A stretch of DNA of 64,000 nt from contig NZ_SNXI01000009.1 in NCBI RefSeq assembly GCF_004362895.1, forward strand, positions 1-64,000. The letters are read 5' to 3'. This DNA comes from Idiomarina aquatica. Lineage in GTDB: Bacteria > Pseudomonadota > Gammaproteobacteria > Enterobacterales > Alteromonadaceae. Position 1 is the first letter of the stretch, and every line of letters starts with the position of its first letter. Under the pieces are notes generated by a model that was not told the DNA's origin, did not search any database, and worked only from the letters and a program-made list of their open reading frames with translations. The translations under genes and the position numbers were made by a program. This document shows positions 8,462-19,099 of the stretch, piece by piece.

Positions 8462-9699
8462 ACTTTCACCGTTAATCCATCCGAAAGTGATTGGCGATAA
8501 GCTCGCCAGGCTGGGATTAAACTTAACAGAAATCCCGCGATAACCACTAACCCCATTCGCCACCATTCGGCAGGCGTGGGTAAATTTAAGCTAAACAGTA
8601 TGCCTGTTTGGCTGTGAATAAAGTCCATCAAAGACCATTGTAAAGTATACAGTAAGGCTAAGCCGGCGAAGGTTGCGAATAACGTGACCAATACGGCTTC
8701 GGTTACGAGTAAAGAAAATAGCGTCAGTGGGCCTGCTCCTACTGCGCGTAAGACCGCCATTTCACGGCGTCGTTCGCGCAAGCTGGCCAACAGAATGGTC
8801 AGCATGCCAATAAGTCCGATAAATACCACGATCGCCGACATACCGTTTAGGGTTTGTTCAAATACGTTTAACGTCTTCCATAATTGTTGTAGCGTCATTC
8901 CGGGCATCAACGCAGTCAAGGGTTCTTTTTCGTAGGTATTTATTTCGCGCTGTAAACGTAACGCTAGCGGTTTAACTTTTAAGCCCAGCAGCGCAGCTGT
9001 AATGCTTTCTGCCGGGTGTTCATGCCCCTCGTGTTGATGGTTGTCGGCATGTTCCGCAGAGCCTGGCTCAATGCCGTGTACAGTTTCTATGGTCTCCAGG
9101 CTGACAAACACTGCTTGGTCAACCGGCGTACCCGTTCGTGCTAATACACCGACGACAGCAATCGGATGCTGGTCGTGCTCGCTAAAGCTTAAACCACCAC
9201 TGCCGTGCGCTATGGTTAATTGGTCACCGACAGCAAGTCCCAGAGTTTTAGCGGCCTCTGCCCCCAGAACAGCTTGCTCATTGTCAGCAAACCATCGTCC
9301 CTGAATCACATTTAACGTTTGTTTATCAGCGTAACGATAATGTTTAACGTAGCCTTCTGTGGTGGCGACCACGGGTAAGCCCTGAACGCTATCACCCAGC
9401 GATATTGGTACAGCCCAGTCGACCTCATCCCGGCCGGCAATATTTTCGTAGCTATCCCAGCTCATCGCGTTGGTCATGCTACCGATGTGGAAAATTGATG
9501 CCAGTAACAGCTGTGTTTGACTGCTTCGTGGGCCAATGATCAGGTCGGTTCCGGACACCGTGTTGGCAAAGTTTTGCTGTACTTGTTCTTTGACTCGTTC
9601 AACTGCTAATAGCAAAGCAACGCTAACCGCAATTGCGACAACCGTCAGGATGACACTAGTTTTGCGGTTCAACAGACTTTTTAAAGCCAGCTTAAACAT
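8458..9699 (-). CDS. ABC transporter permease, FtsX/MacB-like, with His-rich loop
   Basis: This 413-residue protein has the four-helix layout of MacB/LolC-type permeases: one N-terminal helix (about 16-33), a large periplasmic domain, then three C-terminal helices (about 287-306, 325-355, 382-397). These systems usually move molecules or force across the envelope from the periplasm rather than importing through the membrane. The periplasmic domain carries six histidines between residues 208 and 228, as in ADNHQHEGHEHPAES, which suggests metal sensing or binding. It overlaps the ATPase gene upstream by 8 bases and the DUF3299 gene downstream by 4 bases. Confidence 0.88.
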   Translation of the reverse strand: MFKLALKSLLNRKTSVILTVVAIAVSVALLLAVERVKEQVQQNFANTVSGTDLIIGPRSSQTQLLLASIFHIGSMTNAMSWDSYENIAGRDEVDWAVPISLGDSVQGLPVVATTEGYVKHYRYADKQTLNVIQGRWFADNEQAVLGAEAAKTLGLAVGDQLTIAHGSGGLSFSEHDQHPIAVVGVLARTGTPVDQAVFVSLETIETVHGIEPGSAEHADNHQHEGHEHPAESITAALLGLKVKPLALRLQREINTYEKEPLTALMPGMTLQQLWKTLNVFEQTLNGMSAIVVFIGLIGMLTILLASLRERRREMAVLRAVGAGPLTLFSLLVTEAVLVTLFATFAGLALLYTLQWSLMDFIHSQTGILFSLNLPTPAEWWRMGLVVIAGFLLSLIPAWRAYRQSLSDGLTVKV

Positions 9700-10402
9700 T
9701 GCTACCTCCGGCAGAGGCAGTCTGCGGTAAAGGATTTAACTGGCTTAATTCTGTGTGGGTATTAAAGTGCCCGGCCAACGTTGCATCATGGGTTACAAAC
9801 ACAACGGTGGTGTTATTTGCCTGGCTAAGCTCTAGTAGGAGCTTAATAAATACATCGCGATGCTCGGTATCTAACGCAGACGTTGGCTCATCGGCAATGA
9901 GTATTTCGGGCGCGCCAATCAGTGCACGAGCAGCCGCAACCCGCTGCTGTTGACCGACACTTAGAACAGCAGCGGGTTGCTGTTGTTGTTGCTTTGACAA
10001 GCCCAAACGCGATAGATAATCGGTCGCTGTTTGCGTAGCTGACTGAGTTAATCGCTGACGTCGGAGTGCAGAGAAATGAACGCCCAGTAGCACGTTTTCG
10101 TGTGCACTTAGGTAGGGGAGCAAATTAAATTGCTGAAAGATGTAGCCGATATGATCGGCACGAAATTTATCTCGCTGGCGAGCGCTTAATCGGGTGATAT
10201 CGCTTCCGAGCAAACAAATTTCACCGCGCTGAGGCTTATTAATGCCGGCCAGCAGCGATAACAATGTTGATTTTCCGCTGCCACTGGCGCCTCGCAATAA
10301 TAGCGTATCACCACAATCGACACGCCAGTGGTCTATATCGATTATAGGCACTTGCGAAGACCAGCTAAACCGAACTTTATCGAGTTCAATGGCAGCGGAC
10401 AT
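9692..10402 (-). CDS. ABC transporter ATP-binding protein, LolD/MacB-like
   Basis: This 236-residue ATPase has Walker A GASGSGKST, the signature segment LSVGQQQRVAAARAL, Walker B ILIADEPTSALD and the switch histidine in FVTHD. The signature starts LSVGQ instead of LSGGQ, a mild change. It is the first gene of the operon with the FtsX-like permease and the DUF3299 protein, and should power that permease from the cytoplasmic face. The ppa gene ends its own transcript just upstream on the same strand (13-base gap), so co-transcription with ppa is possible. Confidence 0.92.
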   Translation of the reverse strand: MSAAIELDKVRFSWSSQVPIIDIDHWRVDCGDTLLLRGASGSGKSTLLSLLAGINKPQRGEICLLGSDITRLSARQRDKFRADHIGYIFQQFNLLPYLSAHENVLLGVHFSALRRQRLTQSATQTATDYLSRLGLSKQQQQQPAAVLSVGQQQRVAAARALIGAPEILIADEPTSALDTEHRDVFIKLLLELSQANNTTVVFVTHDATLAGHFNTHTELSQLNPLPQTASAGGSNV

Positions 10403-10415
10403 AAGCTAACAGTGA

Positions 10416-10943
10416 CTACTTTTGAGCACGTTCAAAAGATGATTTGATTTCTTCTTTTGCTGCGTTAACGTCGCCCCAGCCTTCAACTTTAACCCATTTG
10501 CCTTTTTCCAGCTCTTTGTAGCGCTCAAAAAAGTGAGTGATTTGTGAGCGAAGTAACTCAGGTAAGTCATTAACGTCCTGAATATGGTCATACTCTTTAG
10601 ACAGTTTACTGACCGGCACCGCGATAACCTTGGCATCTTCACCAGACTCGTCACTCATTTTCAGTACGCCAACCGGACGACACTTAATTACAGAGCCGGC
10701 CTGCAGCGGATAAGGTGTTGGCACCAAAACGTCTACCGGGTCACCATCCAGGGATAAAGTGTGGTTAACAAAGCCGTAGTTGCACGGATAAAACATAGGC
10801 GTCGCCATAAAGCGGTCAACCCAAAGCGTTCCGGTATCTTTATCAACTTCGTACTTGATTGGGTCCGCGTTTGCCGGGATCTCGATAATAACGTTAACTT
10901 CGTCAGGCAGGTTACTCCCTGCAGGAACGTTTCCTAAGCTCAT
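10416..10943 (-). CDS. ppa: Inorganic pyrophosphatase
   Basis: This 175-residue family I soluble pyrophosphatase hydrolyses diphosphate released by biosynthetic reactions. The metal-binding signature DGDPVDVLV is present, and the length matches E. coli Ppa. Further conserved acidic and basic positions occur ([15 protein letters not shown]). The start has AGGAAG just before the ATG. A sigma-70-type promoter with a perfect TATAAT lies about 47 bases upstream. Confidence 0.97.
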   Translation of the reverse strand: MSLGNVPAGSNLPDEVNVIIEIPANADPIKYEVDKDTGTLWVDRFMATPMFYPCNYGFVNHTLSLDGDPVDVLVPTPYPLQAGSVIKCRPVGVLKMSDESGEDAKVIAVPVSKLSKEYDHIQDVNDLPELLRSQITHFFERYKELEKGKWVKVEGWGDVNAAKEEIKSSFERAQK

Positions 10944-10989
10944 GATGACTTCCTATATTTTGATAAGTAAAAATAAACAATGTTGCGCG

Positions 10990-11017
10990 ATTATAGCTTC
11001 TCCGCGATCCCGCGCAA
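10990..11017 (-). promoter_or_regulatory. Candidate sigma-70 promoter of ppa
   Basis: On the minus strand a perfect -10 hexamer TATAAT (10990-10995) is preceded, 16 bases away, by TTGCGC (11012-11017), a half-matching -35. The spacing to the ppa start leaves a leader of about 40 bases. Confidence 0.55.
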
Positions 11018-11043
11018 CCCTGCGTTAGTCTAAGTCTTGCCGA

Positions 11044-12027
11044 TTAAAAAGGTTTGCTGTGACGAGCATGATACTCAAGGCATTTATCGACTTCGGCAGC
11101 CGAACCCAGCACAACGCCGACACGTTGGTGAATATCATTGGGGACAATATCCAAAATGCGCTGATAACCGTCACTGGCTTTACCACCGGCCTTCTCTATT
11201 AACAACGCCATCGGTGCCGCCTCGTACATTAACCGCAGTTTAAACGGTTTCTTCTCGTTCCGGGCATCCCAGGGGTACGTAAACAAACCGCCGCGGGTAA
11301 TAATGCGGTGCACGTCCGATACCATTGCCGCATTCCAGCGCATATTAAAGTTTTTCTTACGCGGGCCGGTCTCGCCTTTAAGTAAATCGGCAACGTACTC
11401 ACTAATAGGTGCAGACCAGTGGCGTTGATTCGACATATTGATGGCAAATTCTTTGGTTGAACGGGGAATTTCCGCCCGCTCTTTGGTCAGCAAGAACTCC
11501 CCAACGGTTTGGTCTAAGGTAAATGTTCTTACGTCCTTACCCGTTGTTAGTATCATCATGGTCGCGGGGCCATAGACAATGTAGCCTGCTGCCACCTGAG
11601 CTTTGCCCGGCTGCAGAAACATCGACTCACCGGTATCTTCGCCTTCTGGTTTGCGCAAAATCGAAAAAATCGTGCCAACGGAGCCGTTGATGTCAATGTT
11701 TGAGCTGCCGTCTAATGGATCAAAAGCGACCAGGTAGTGACCTGAGTTGGGGCTCACAACGATAGAGTCTTCTTCTTCAGAAGCTATGGCATGAACATTT
11801 GGCGATTCCAGCAATAGCGTTTTAAGTAGCTGGTTAGCGACAACATCGAGCTTCTTTTGGGTTTCACCCTGAATATTCTCATCAAGTGTTGAGCCCAGAA
11901 CGCCGGCTAGCGCTCCCTGATGCAAGCGAAAAGAAATTTCTTTTGCTGCGATTTGAATCGTATTAATCACCGAGATTAATGATTCGCTGGTTTGGTCTGC
12001 GCGTAGGGTTGGCAGTAAACGTTTCAT
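11044..12027 (-). CDS. fbp: Fructose-1,6-bisphosphatase class I
   Basis: This 327-residue enzyme removes the 1-phosphate from fructose 1,6-bisphosphate in gluconeogenesis. The class I metal and substrate motifs are visible: [10 protein letters not shown], then [10 protein letters not shown], and a later [11 protein letters not shown]. The start is ATG 12027, with AGAGG five bases upstream, rather than an in-frame GTG eight codons earlier. It is transcribed divergently from mpl, with a 134-base shared upstream region. Its position next to ppa fits a sugar-phosphate/diphosphate housekeeping pair but no shared regulation is evident. Confidence 0.96.
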   Translation of the reverse strand: MKRLLPTLRADQTSESLISVINTIQIAAKEISFRLHQGALAGVLGSTLDENIQGETQKKLDVVANQLLKTLLLESPNVHAIASEEEDSIVVSPNSGHYLVAFDPLDGSSNIDINGSVGTIFSILRKPEGEDTGESMFLQPGKAQVAAGYIVYGPATMMILTTGKDVRTFTLDQTVGEFLLTKERAEIPRSTKEFAINMSNQRHWSAPISEYVADLLKGETGPRKKNFNMRWNAAMVSDVHRIITRGGLFTYPWDARNEKKPFKLRLMYEAAPMALLIEKAGGKASDGYQRILDIVPNDIHQRVGVVLGSAAEVDKCLEYHARHSKPF

Positions 12028-12161
12028 GGTTGCCTCTGTATACCTGGTCACTGTGTGTTAACAGGGCGCAAATGATACCTTATTTTTGCGCAAAAATCCT
12101 GCTCTGTGTAGCGGACAATGATACACTTTGGTCATCGTTAAGAATTAACATAAATACTATC

Positions 12162-13520
12162 ATGCATATTCATATTGTCGGTATTTGCGGCACCTTTATG
12201 GGCGGTATTGCTGCCATTGCTAAACAACTGGGCCATCAAGTTAGTGGTTCCGATGCTAATGTCTACCCACCCATGAGCACGCAGTTAGAGAGCCTGGGTA
12301 TTACCTTAATGGCCGGCTATAACCAGAACAATTTGGTACCGCAGCCCGATTTGGTCATTGTTGGTAATGCGCTAAGCCGCGGTAACCCAGAAGTTGAAAA
12401 AGTATTGCGTGACCGTATGCGCTATATCTCGGGAGCGCAATGGCTGCATGACGAAGTACTGCGAAATCACTGGGTTTTAGCTGTATCCGGTACGCACGGT
12501 AAGACAACCACCGCCAGCATGCTGGCCTGGATACTCGAGTCAGCGGGTTACAATCCGGGCTTTATGATTGGCGGCGTGCCAGAAAACTTTGGCATCAGTG
12601 CGCGGGTTACTGACTCACAATTCTTTGTTATCGAAGCGGATGAATATGACACCGCATTCTTTGATAAACGATCTAAATTCGTTCATTACAGTCCGGATAC
12701 ATTGATTATCAATAACCTTGAATTTGACCATGCTGATATTTTTGATGACTTGTCAGCAATACAACGTCAGTTTGCGCATCTGTTAAGAATTGTTCCTGAC
12801 ACCGGCCAAGTGATCGTACCGGCAAATGATGCAGTAATAGAACAGGTTATTGAGCAGGGGTGCTGGAGCGAGACTGTTACCGTGGGTAACGGGGGGGATT
12901 GGCAGGTCAATATTGGCAATGGTGATGCCAGCCAATTTACGCTTGCCAGCCGCGATAAAACCACGACAGCTGATGTTAATTGGCAACTTATCGGTGAGCA
13001 TAATGCGCACAACGCAGCAATGGCAATGCTAGCGGCCCGCCATGTCGGTGTGGATGCATCATTAAGTGCAACGGCATTAGCTCGTTTTAAGTCGCCTAAA
13101 CGCAGAATGGAACTACTGGCAGATGTTGATGGCATTAGGGTTTATGACGACTTCGCCCACCATCCGACCGCAGTAAAGACAACATTAACGGCCGCCAAAT
13201 CGCACCACAGTGGTCGCGTTATAGCGGTACTGGAACCGCGTTCGAATACCATGAAGCTTGGTGTGCATGCCAATCAGTTGGCGGATGCGTTGTCATTAGC
13301 GGATCAGCAGTTTGTACTGCAACCCGATAACATTAGCTGGAATTTAACTGAGCACTTACCGGGAGCCACCATAGCCGCAACGGTAGATGAATTAGTTGCG
13401 GCCGTAATAGCGAACGTAGAGGCTGAGGACGCTATTGTTATAATGAGTAATGGCAGTTTCGGTGGATTGCACCACAAGTTAATTGACGCATTGAGCGAAA
13501 GGAACCCGGATGACAGATAA
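12162..13520 (+). CDS. mpl: UDP-N-acetylmuramate:L-alanyl-gamma-D-glutamyl-meso-diaminopimelate ligase
   Basis: This 452-residue Mur ligase reattaches recovered murein tripeptide to UDP-MurNAc during cell-wall recycling. The N-terminus [16 protein letters not shown] is typical of Mpl. The ATP loop is [10 protein letters not shown] central HNAHNA and the C-terminal [10 protein letters not shown] are Mur-ligase hallmarks. The start is ATG 12162. The frame is open for 61 codons upstream, but that part overlaps fbp and does not resemble Mpl. It overlaps ubiX by 11 bases, so these genes form an operon. Other recycling genes (anmK, amgK, murU) lie elsewhere in the window. Confidence 0.96.
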   Translation: MHIHIVGICGTFMGGIAAIAKQLGHQVSGSDANVYPPMSTQLESLGITLMAGYNQNNLVPQPDLVIVGNALSRGNPEVEKVLRDRMRYISGAQWLHDEVLRNHWVLAVSGTHGKTTTASMLAWILESAGYNPGFMIGGVPENFGISARVTDSQFFVIEADEYDTAFFDKRSKFVHYSPDTLIINNLEFDHADIFDDLSAIQRQFAHLLRIVPDTGQVIVPANDAVIEQVIEQGCWSETVTVGNGGDWQVNIGNGDASQFTLASRDKTTTADVNWQLIGEHNAHNAAMAMLAARHVGVDASLSATALARFKSPKRRMELLADVDGIRVYDDFAHHPTAVKTTLTAAKSHHSGRVIAVLEPRSNTMKLGVHANQLADALSLADQQFVLQPDNISWNLTEHLPGATIAATVDELVAAVIANVEAEDAIVIMSNGSFGGLHHKLIDALSERNPDDR

Positions 13521-14151
13521 TCGCATTACAGTCGCAATAACCGGAGCGTCGGGCGCCCCTTATGGGTTGCGGCTTATCGAGTGCTTGCTGGCGCAAAAAC
13601 AAAAAGTGCTGTTGCTTATTTCAAGTGCCGCTCGGGTGGTGTTGGCAACAGAGCAAAATCTAAAGTTGTCAGCAGCGCCGCAGCAAGCCGCTGAGCAGTT
13701 AGTTGATTATTTTACTCAGCGTGGTTGTGTACTGAGTTCGCAGCAGCTTAACGTTTACGGTAAGGAAGATTGGTTTTCGCCCGTCGCGTCTGGATCAGCG
13801 GCCCCTAAGCGTATGATAATATGCCCCTGTTCGACCAGTACGTTATCGGCGCTGGCTACCGGCAGCAGTAATACGTTGATTGAACGTGCGGCTGACGTGG
13901 TAATGAAAGAGCGCGGGCAATTAATTGTGGTGCCAAGAGAAGCACCACTCTCTACTTTGCACCTGCAAAATATGCTGCAGCTGAGTCAGCTGGGGGTGAC
14001 GGTTATGCCGGCATCACCGGGGTTTTATCATCAACCGCAATCGATTGATGATCTCATTGATTTTATGGTAGCGCGGATGCTCGACCATCTGGGTCTTGAG
14101 CAGAATCTCGTCAGGCGCTGGGGTTACGGCAACGCAAAGGAGTCATTTTAG
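13510..14151 (+). CDS. ubiX: Flavin prenyltransferase UbiX
   Basis: This 213-residue enzyme makes prenylated FMN, the cofactor of the UbiD decarboxylase in ubiquinone synthesis. The N-terminus [17 protein letters not shown] is the flavin-binding motif of the family. [21 protein letters not shown] and the region around VPREAPLS are also conserved. Its start lies inside the end of mpl, with GAAAGGAA upstream. ubiD is not in the window. Confidence 0.96.
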   Translation: MTDNRITVAITGASGAPYGLRLIECLLAQKQKVLLLISSAARVVLATEQNLKLSAAPQQAAEQLVDYFTQRGCVLSSQQLNVYGKEDWFSPVASGSAAPKRMIICPCSTSTLSALATGSSNTLIERAADVVMKERGQLIVVPREAPLSTLHLQNMLQLSQLGVTVMPASPGFYHQPQSIDDLIDFMVARMLDHLGLEQNLVRRWGYGNAKESF

Positions 14152-14154
14152 CCG

Positions 14155-15087
14155 ATGAAAGCATTAGAAATTTCGGAGTTGCGTAAAGTCTATGGTGGTG
14201 GATTTGAGGCGCTAAAGGGCATCGATTTAGTTGTTGAAGAAGGCGATTTTTATGCGCTTCTTGGTCCTAACGGAGCCGGTAAATCAACGACTATCGGGAT
14301 TATCTCGTCATTAGTTAATAAAACCAGCGGTAGCGTGAAGGTTTTTGGTTATGACCTTGATACACAATTGACGGAGCTAAAACGTCAGATTGGTCTGGTG
14401 CCACAGGAATTTAACTTTAATCAGTTCGAAACGGTTCGCCAAATCGTAGTTAATCAGGCGGGATACTACGGTGTTCCCAGAAAATTAGCATACCAACGTG
14501 CAGAAAAGTATCTCAGCCAACTGGGATTGTGGGACAAACGAGATGAGCCCGCACGGTCATTATCCGGTGGCATGAAGCGCCGCTTAATGATCGCCCGTGC
14601 ATTGCTGCATGAACCCAAGCTACTGATACTAGATGAGCCCACTGCAGGGGTCGATATCGAACTGCGACGTTCGATGTGGGATTACCTGACACAGATTAAC
14701 CAAGAAGGTATCACCATTATTTTGACCACTCACTATCTGGAAGAAGCAGAAATGTTGTGTCGAAATATCGGTATCATCGACGCCGGAAGAATTGTTGAGA
14801 ATACCTCGATGAAACGATTGCTGGCGCAATTGAATACAGAAACCTTTGTGCTTGATTTAGAAGATGAGCACCAGGAGCCCGTTATAGAAGGCTTCGAACA
14901 TCGCTGGAAAGACAATAATACGTTGGAAGTCGATGTCGATAAAAATGCCGGCCTAAACGGCGTGTTTGAGCAATTGAGTCGTGCTGAAGTAAAAGTATTG
15001 TCGATGCGCAACAAAGCAAACCGGTTAGAGGAGTTGTTTGTATCGATGGTTGAAAAAGGCCGCGGTCAGGGAGGAGACAAAGCATGA
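14155..15087 (+). CDS. ABC-2 type exporter ATP-binding protein (YadG-like)
   Basis: This 310-residue ATPase has Walker A GPNGAGKST, the signature LSGGMKRRLMIARAL, Walker B LLILDEPTAGVD and the switch His in TTHYLEEAE. The segment after about residue 220 is the usual C-terminal extension of the drug or polysaccharide export class. It resembles E. coli YadG. The gene starts three bases after ubiX and overlaps the permease gene by four bases. The substrate is not known. Confidence 0.93.
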   Translation: MKALEISELRKVYGGGFEALKGIDLVVEEGDFYALLGPNGAGKSTTIGIISSLVNKTSGSVKVFGYDLDTQLTELKRQIGLVPQEFNFNQFETVRQIVVNQAGYYGVPRKLAYQRAEKYLSQLGLWDKRDEPARSLSGGMKRRLMIARALLHEPKLLILDEPTAGVDIELRRSMWDYLTQINQEGITIILTTHYLEEAEMLCRNIGIIDAGRIVENTSMKRLLAQLNTETFVLDLEDEHQEPVIEGFEHRWKDNNTLEVDVDKNAGLNGVFEQLSRAEVKVLSMRNKANRLEELFVSMVEKGRGQGGDKA

Positions 15088-15860
15088 GCTACATGTCGTC
15101 AAATTTTATTGCATTAAAGACAATCTGGATAAAAGAATGCACACGATTTCTGCGTATTTGGATCCAGACCTTAGTGCCGCCAGCCATCACCATGACACTT
15201 TACTTCATCATTTTTGGCAGCATCGTCGGCGAGCGTATCGGCACGATGAGCGGTGTAACCTACATGGAGTTTATCGTTCCCGGGCTGATTATGATGTCGG
15301 TCATTACCAATTCATATTCCAACGTAGCCTCGTCGTTTTTTAGCGCTAAGTTTCAGCGCAATATCGAAGAAATGCTGGTGTCGCCGGTGCCAACAGCAGC
15401 CATTATTATGGGTTATGTTGGTGGCGGTATGGCGCGCGCGATGATCGTAGCGGTTATTGTAACACTGGTCTCATTTGCGTTTGTTGATATTCAGATGGCG
15501 CATTTTGGCTACGTCGTGTTGACTGTTTTTTTAACTTCTAGTTTGTTTGCTCTGGGCGGCCTGATTAATGGCGTATTTGGTAAAACATTCGATGATATTT
15601 CGATTGTACCGACATTTGTGCTTACGCCGTTAACATACCTGGGCGGTGTTTTTTATTCGGTAAGTTTACTGCCGGATGTTTGGCAGAAAGTGTCCATGGC
15701 TAACCCCATTCTCTATATGGTTAACGGCTTTCGTTATGGTTTTCTGGGGCAGTCGGATGTCGGTATTGCGACAGCAATGACGGTACTAGTTGGCTTTAAT
15801 GTGGTGTTTTTTGCGCTTGCATACTATTTACTTGAAAAAGGCATAGGTATACGTTCGTGA
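15084..15860 (+). CDS. ABC-2 type exporter permease (YadH-like)
   Basis: This 258-residue integral membrane protein has about six helices and the ABC-2 family pattern (EFIVPGLIMMSVI, and NPILYMVNGFRYGFLG near the C-terminal third). It pairs with the ATPase just upstream (ATGA overlap) and resembles E. coli YadH. The next gene, a methyltransferase, begins with GTG overlapping its stop as GTGA. Its substrate is unknown. Confidence 0.93.
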   Translation: MSYMSSNFIALKTIWIKECTRFLRIWIQTLVPPAITMTLYFIIFGSIVGERIGTMSGVTYMEFIVPGLIMMSVITNSYSNVASSFFSAKFQRNIEEMLVSPVPTAAIIMGYVGGGMARAMIVAVIVTLVSFAFVDIQMAHFGYVVLTVFLTSSLFALGGLINGVFGKTFDDISIVPTFVLTPLTYLGGVFYSVSLLPDVWQKVSMANPILYMVNGFRYGFLGQSDVGIATAMTVLVGFNVVFFALAYYLLEKGIGIRS

Positions 15861-16537
15861 ATACTCAGGCACGCCCGGTTCACTCAAACCAAACAGGGCC
15901 ACATGAGGACGTTAAAGCGGTTGTTTCGCGGCACTTAAACAGCGAGTTTAAAAAGCCAATCCAGGCTCATAACCAAACCGCATTTGATGAAGTCAATGCG
16001 TTGGTAAGTGAATGGCAAGGTCCGTTAATTCTGGATTCCTGTTGTGGTGTTGGTGAGAGTACGGCAGTTATTGCGCAGCAACATCCCGATGCTCTGGTTA
16101 TCGGTGTGGATAAGTCGGCTCATCGCATCGATAAGCACAGCAATTATCAACAGGGTGGTCATGGCGAACGCTACTATGTGTTGCGTGCTGACTTGCTGGA
16201 TTTCTGGCGCTTAGCTTGCAACGCTAACTGGCAGATTAGCCAGCACTTTTTGCTGTACCCAAATCCCTGGCCAAAAGCAGCGCATTTAGCACGTCGCTGG
16301 CATGGTTCGCCTGTTTGGCCCTACCTGGTTAAACTGGGTGGGCAACTGACGCTGCGTTCGAACTGGAGCACCTATTTACTGGAAGTCGCCGAGGCTTTAA
16401 GCTTGTCCCGTATAAAAGCGGGTATTTCGCTATTGGACATGCACAATACCGCGCCAATGACTCCGTTTGAGCGCAAATACCAAGACAGTGGACAGTCCTT
16501 ATGGCAGCTGACCGCCGACTTGAATGCTCTGAACTAA
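15857..16537 (+). CDS. TrmB-like SAM-dependent methyltransferase
   Basis: This 226-residue protein resembles tRNA (guanine-46-N7)-methyltransferase. The SAM-binding segment reads ILDSCCGVGEST, where the family normally has a glycine-rich LEIGFGxG. The segment LYPNPWPKAAHLARRW matches the TrmB catalytic region (PDPWxKxRHxxRR), and the C-terminus contains FERKYQDSGQ, like TrmB. It is shorter and more diverged than TrmB and sits translationally coupled behind an ABC exporter. It is probably a paralogue; the true trmB is usually next to mutY or ggh genes. Its substrate is uncertain. Confidence 0.8.
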   Translation: MNTQARPVHSNQTGPHEDVKAVVSRHLNSEFKKPIQAHNQTAFDEVNALVSEWQGPLILDSCCGVGESTAVIAQQHPDALVIGVDKSAHRIDKHSNYQQGGHGERYYVLRADLLDFWRLACNANWQISQHFLLYPNPWPKAAHLARRWHGSPVWPYLVKLGGQLTLRSNWSTYLLEVAEALSLSRIKAGISLLDMHNTAPMTPFERKYQDSGQSLWQLTADLNALN

Positions 16538-16565
16538 GCGACATCAGAGTTAAGAGAGAATTCCA

Positions 16566-18260
16566 TTGACCAATCGTTCTAAATTAGAAACCGAGTTGTT
16601 TGATACGGATGACAAGCAAATTGCTGAGGTCAGCCAGCAGGCGCTTTATCGTATTTTTACTATTCCCGAAGCGCCAGATTCGACCTTAGGCAAAATTGAG
16701 CGCCACCTGTCCGAGAATTTGATGGGGTTTCTGGGTGACCACATCGTAGCCCGTGAAAAACCACTGCAGGAAATCGAGCGCGACTTCGATCAAGCTAACA
16801 TCCCGGAAGATCCGCAGTTCGTTTCCGAGCATACCGAGTTTTTGCTTAATAAATTAGTCGCGCATTCAGTACACACGGCGTCTCCGAAGTTTATTGGACA
16901 CATGACATCGGCACTGCCGTATTTCTTATTGCCGCTGGCCAAGTTGATGGTCGGCTTAAATCAAAACCTGGTTAAGATTGAAACGTCTAAGGCCTTCACG
17001 CCATTAGAGCGCAACGTTATTGGCATGTTGCACCATTTGATCTATCAACAGGATGCCGGATTTTACAACCGCTGGATGCACAGCGCCCAGCACTCTCTTG
17101 GTGCATTTTGCTCAGGCGGTACCGTCGCCAATATGACTGCGCTATGGGTGGCTCGCAATCGGCTATTAAAAGCTGATGGCGACTTTGCCGGTATCGCTGC
17201 CGATGGATTAGCAGCCGGGCTGGCGCACTATGGCTTTAAAAAATTAGTCGTTTTAGTCTCTGAGCGAGGTCACTATTCATTAGCTAAAGCAGCAGACGTA
17301 CTCGGTATCGGTCGACGCAACCTGGTATCGGTGGCAACTGATGAAAATAACCGAATCAAGATTGATGCATTACGGTCGACTTGTGAAAAAGTTGCCGGTG
17401 AGGGCGGCCGTGTACTTGCTATTGTTGGGGTAGCCGGCACCACCGAAACCGGACATATCGACCCGCTTGCGGAGATGGCCGAAGTCGCCGGCGAAATTGA
17501 CGCCCATTTTCACGTCGACGCGGCCTGGGGTGGGGCGACCTTGCTGTCTAATGATTATCGCCACTTGCTTAACGGAATCGAGCAAGCTGATAGTGTAACC
17601 ATTGATGCGCATAAACAGATGTACGTTCCAATGGGGGCGGGCATGGTGTTATTCAAGAATCCTTCTTTAGTTAAATCAATTGAACACCATGCAGAATATA
17701 TTATACGCCAGGGTTCTAAAGACTTAGGCTCGCATTCGATGGAAGGTTCGCGCGCCGGTATGGCTATGATGGTGTTCTCGGCTATGCACGTCATTGGCCG
17801 CAGGGGCTACGAATTACTGATTAACAATAGCCTGAAAAAAGCCCGTTATTTTGCTCAGTTGATCGCTGAACAAGATGATTTTGAGGTGATCACCGAACCT
17901 GAGCTGTGTTTATTGACTTACCGCTTTGTGCCGGCGAAAGTTAAGCAGGCGATGAAGACCGCTACTGCTGATCAAATTGAGCGTTTAACGCCACATTTGA
18001 ATGCACTGACTCGCTACATTCAGAAGCGCCAACGTGAGAATGGTCGTTCTTTTGTATCACGCACAAAGCTCACGCCATCACAATATTATCACGAGCCCAG
18101 CGTGGTCTTCAGAGTGGTGTTGGCCAACCCGTTAACCACAGAAGTCATGCTGCAAGAGATCATTGAAGAACAGCGTGAGATTGCCCAAAAAGCGACCAGC
18201 TTAAGAGGTGCATTACATACCGAGATGCGCGAATTAGGGATGATCCTTATTGATAACTAA
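16566..18260 (+). CDS. panP: PLP-dependent aspartate/glutamate decarboxylase, PanP type
   Basis: This 564-residue group II decarboxylase belongs to the PanP branch, which makes beta-alanine from aspartate and can substitute for PanD. PLP-binding features are visible: HVDAAWGG and the Schiff-base lysine in [13 protein letters not shown]. The start is TTG 16566, with AGAGAGA upstream; no ATG gives a better fit. The gene ends 27 bases inside panC on the opposite strand, so it sits directly against panC-panB, whose product needs beta-alanine. That context supports the PanP role over glutamate decarboxylation. panD is absent from the window. Confidence 0.9.
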   Translation: MTNRSKLETELFDTDDKQIAEVSQQALYRIFTIPEAPDSTLGKIERHLSENLMGFLGDHIVAREKPLQEIERDFDQANIPEDPQFVSEHTEFLLNKLVAHSVHTASPKFIGHMTSALPYFLLPLAKLMVGLNQNLVKIETSKAFTPLERNVIGMLHHLIYQQDAGFYNRWMHSAQHSLGAFCSGGTVANMTALWVARNRLLKADGDFAGIAADGLAAGLAHYGFKKLVVLVSERGHYSLAKAADVLGIGRRNLVSVATDENNRIKIDALRSTCEKVAGEGGRVLAIVGVAGTTETGHIDPLAEMAEVAGEIDAHFHVDAAWGGATLLSNDYRHLLNGIEQADSVTIDAHKQMYVPMGAGMVLFKNPSLVKSIEHHAEYIIRQGSKDLGSHSMEGSRAGMAMMVFSAMHVIGRRGYELLINNSLKKARYFAQLIAEQDDFEVITEPELCLLTYRFVPAKVKQAMKTATADQIERLTPHLNALTRYIQKRQRENGRSFVSRTKLTPSQYYHEPSVVFRVVLANPLTTEVMLQEIIEEQREIAQKATSLRGALHTEMRELGMILIDN

Positions 18261-19079
18261 GTTATCGATAAGGCGCGTGCTACCTAATTTAGCCGCAATT
18301 AAAGCAACTAAGCGACCAGAGGTTGCTGAGGCTGGCTGCAGGTCATTGGCATTGCGAATTTCAACATAGTCGATAGCAAAACCTGCAGTTTCCAGCTCTG
18401 TTACGGCCCACTGACGAGCAGCTTCTACTGACGTCCCCGCGTTTATTTTTTCAGCAATACCGGCTAGCGTTCTGTATATGACCGCGGCTTGTTCGCGTTG
18501 TGATTCGGACAGGTAAACGTTACGAGAACTTAGTGCGAGTCCAGTTTCAGCCCGTGCTGTTGGCACGCCTATGATATCAATAGGTAAGCTCAAGTCCTGC
18601 GTCATTAAGCGAATGACCTGTAATTGTTGGAAGTCTTTTTCGCCGAATACGGCAAATTGCGGCTGTACCATGTTGAAGAGTTTGCAAACCACCGTAGCAA
18701 CGCCAACAAAATGGCCCGGGCGATTTGCGCCGCACAAAATATCGCTGATGCCGGGCACCTCGATTCGGGTTTGTTGATCCATGCCGCGCGGATACATATC
18801 CTCAACTTGTGGAGTAAATACGGCATTAACGCCAAGCGCTTCAAGGGCACGGCAATCCTGCTCAAGGGTTCGCGGATAACTATCAAGATCTTCGTTCGCG
18901 CCAAATTGCATTGGGTTAACAAAAATACTAACCACAACAACGTCAGCGTGTTGCTGTGCGCGCTTAACCAACGTCAGGTGACCCTCGTGCAAGTTACCCA
19001 TGGTGGGCACTAACGCTACAGAGCCTTGTTGCTGCCCCCGCCACTGGCGCAGGTTTGCTAAATTCTTTAATAAGCGCAT
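18234..19079 (-). CDS. panC: Pantothenate synthetase
   Basis: This 281-residue enzyme joins pantoate and beta-alanine using [17 protein letters not shown] contains the HIGH-like nucleotide motif. [19 protein letters not shown] and the KMSKS-like region ([10 protein letters not shown]) are present. It is downstream of panB by 20 bases on the same strand. Its last 27 bases overlap the 3' end of panP on the other strand. Confidence 0.97.
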   Translation of the reverse strand: MRLLKNLANLRQWRGQQQGSVALVPTMGNLHEGHLTLVKRAQQHADVVVVSIFVNPMQFGANEDLDSYPRTLEQDCRALEALGVNAVFTPQVEDMYPRGMDQQTRIEVPGISDILCGANRPGHFVGVATVVCKLFNMVQPQFAVFGEKDFQQLQVIRLMTQDLSLPIDIIGVPTARAETGLALSSRNVYLSESQREQAAVIYRTLAGIAEKINAGTSVEAARQWAVTELETAGFAIDYVEIRNANDLQPASATSGRLVALIAAKLGSTRLIDNLVINKDHP

Positions 19080-19099
19080 AGCTAATGACCTTGTAGTTC

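Noticed and set aside
8462-8566. Longer N-terminus for the DUF3299 protein
   Set aside because: It overlaps the permease coding region, and the ATG at 8461 gives a normal signal peptide with stop-start overlap.
11979-12161. Longer N-terminus for Mpl
   Set aside because: The extension overlaps fbp and does not resemble the family; homology begins at ATG 12162.
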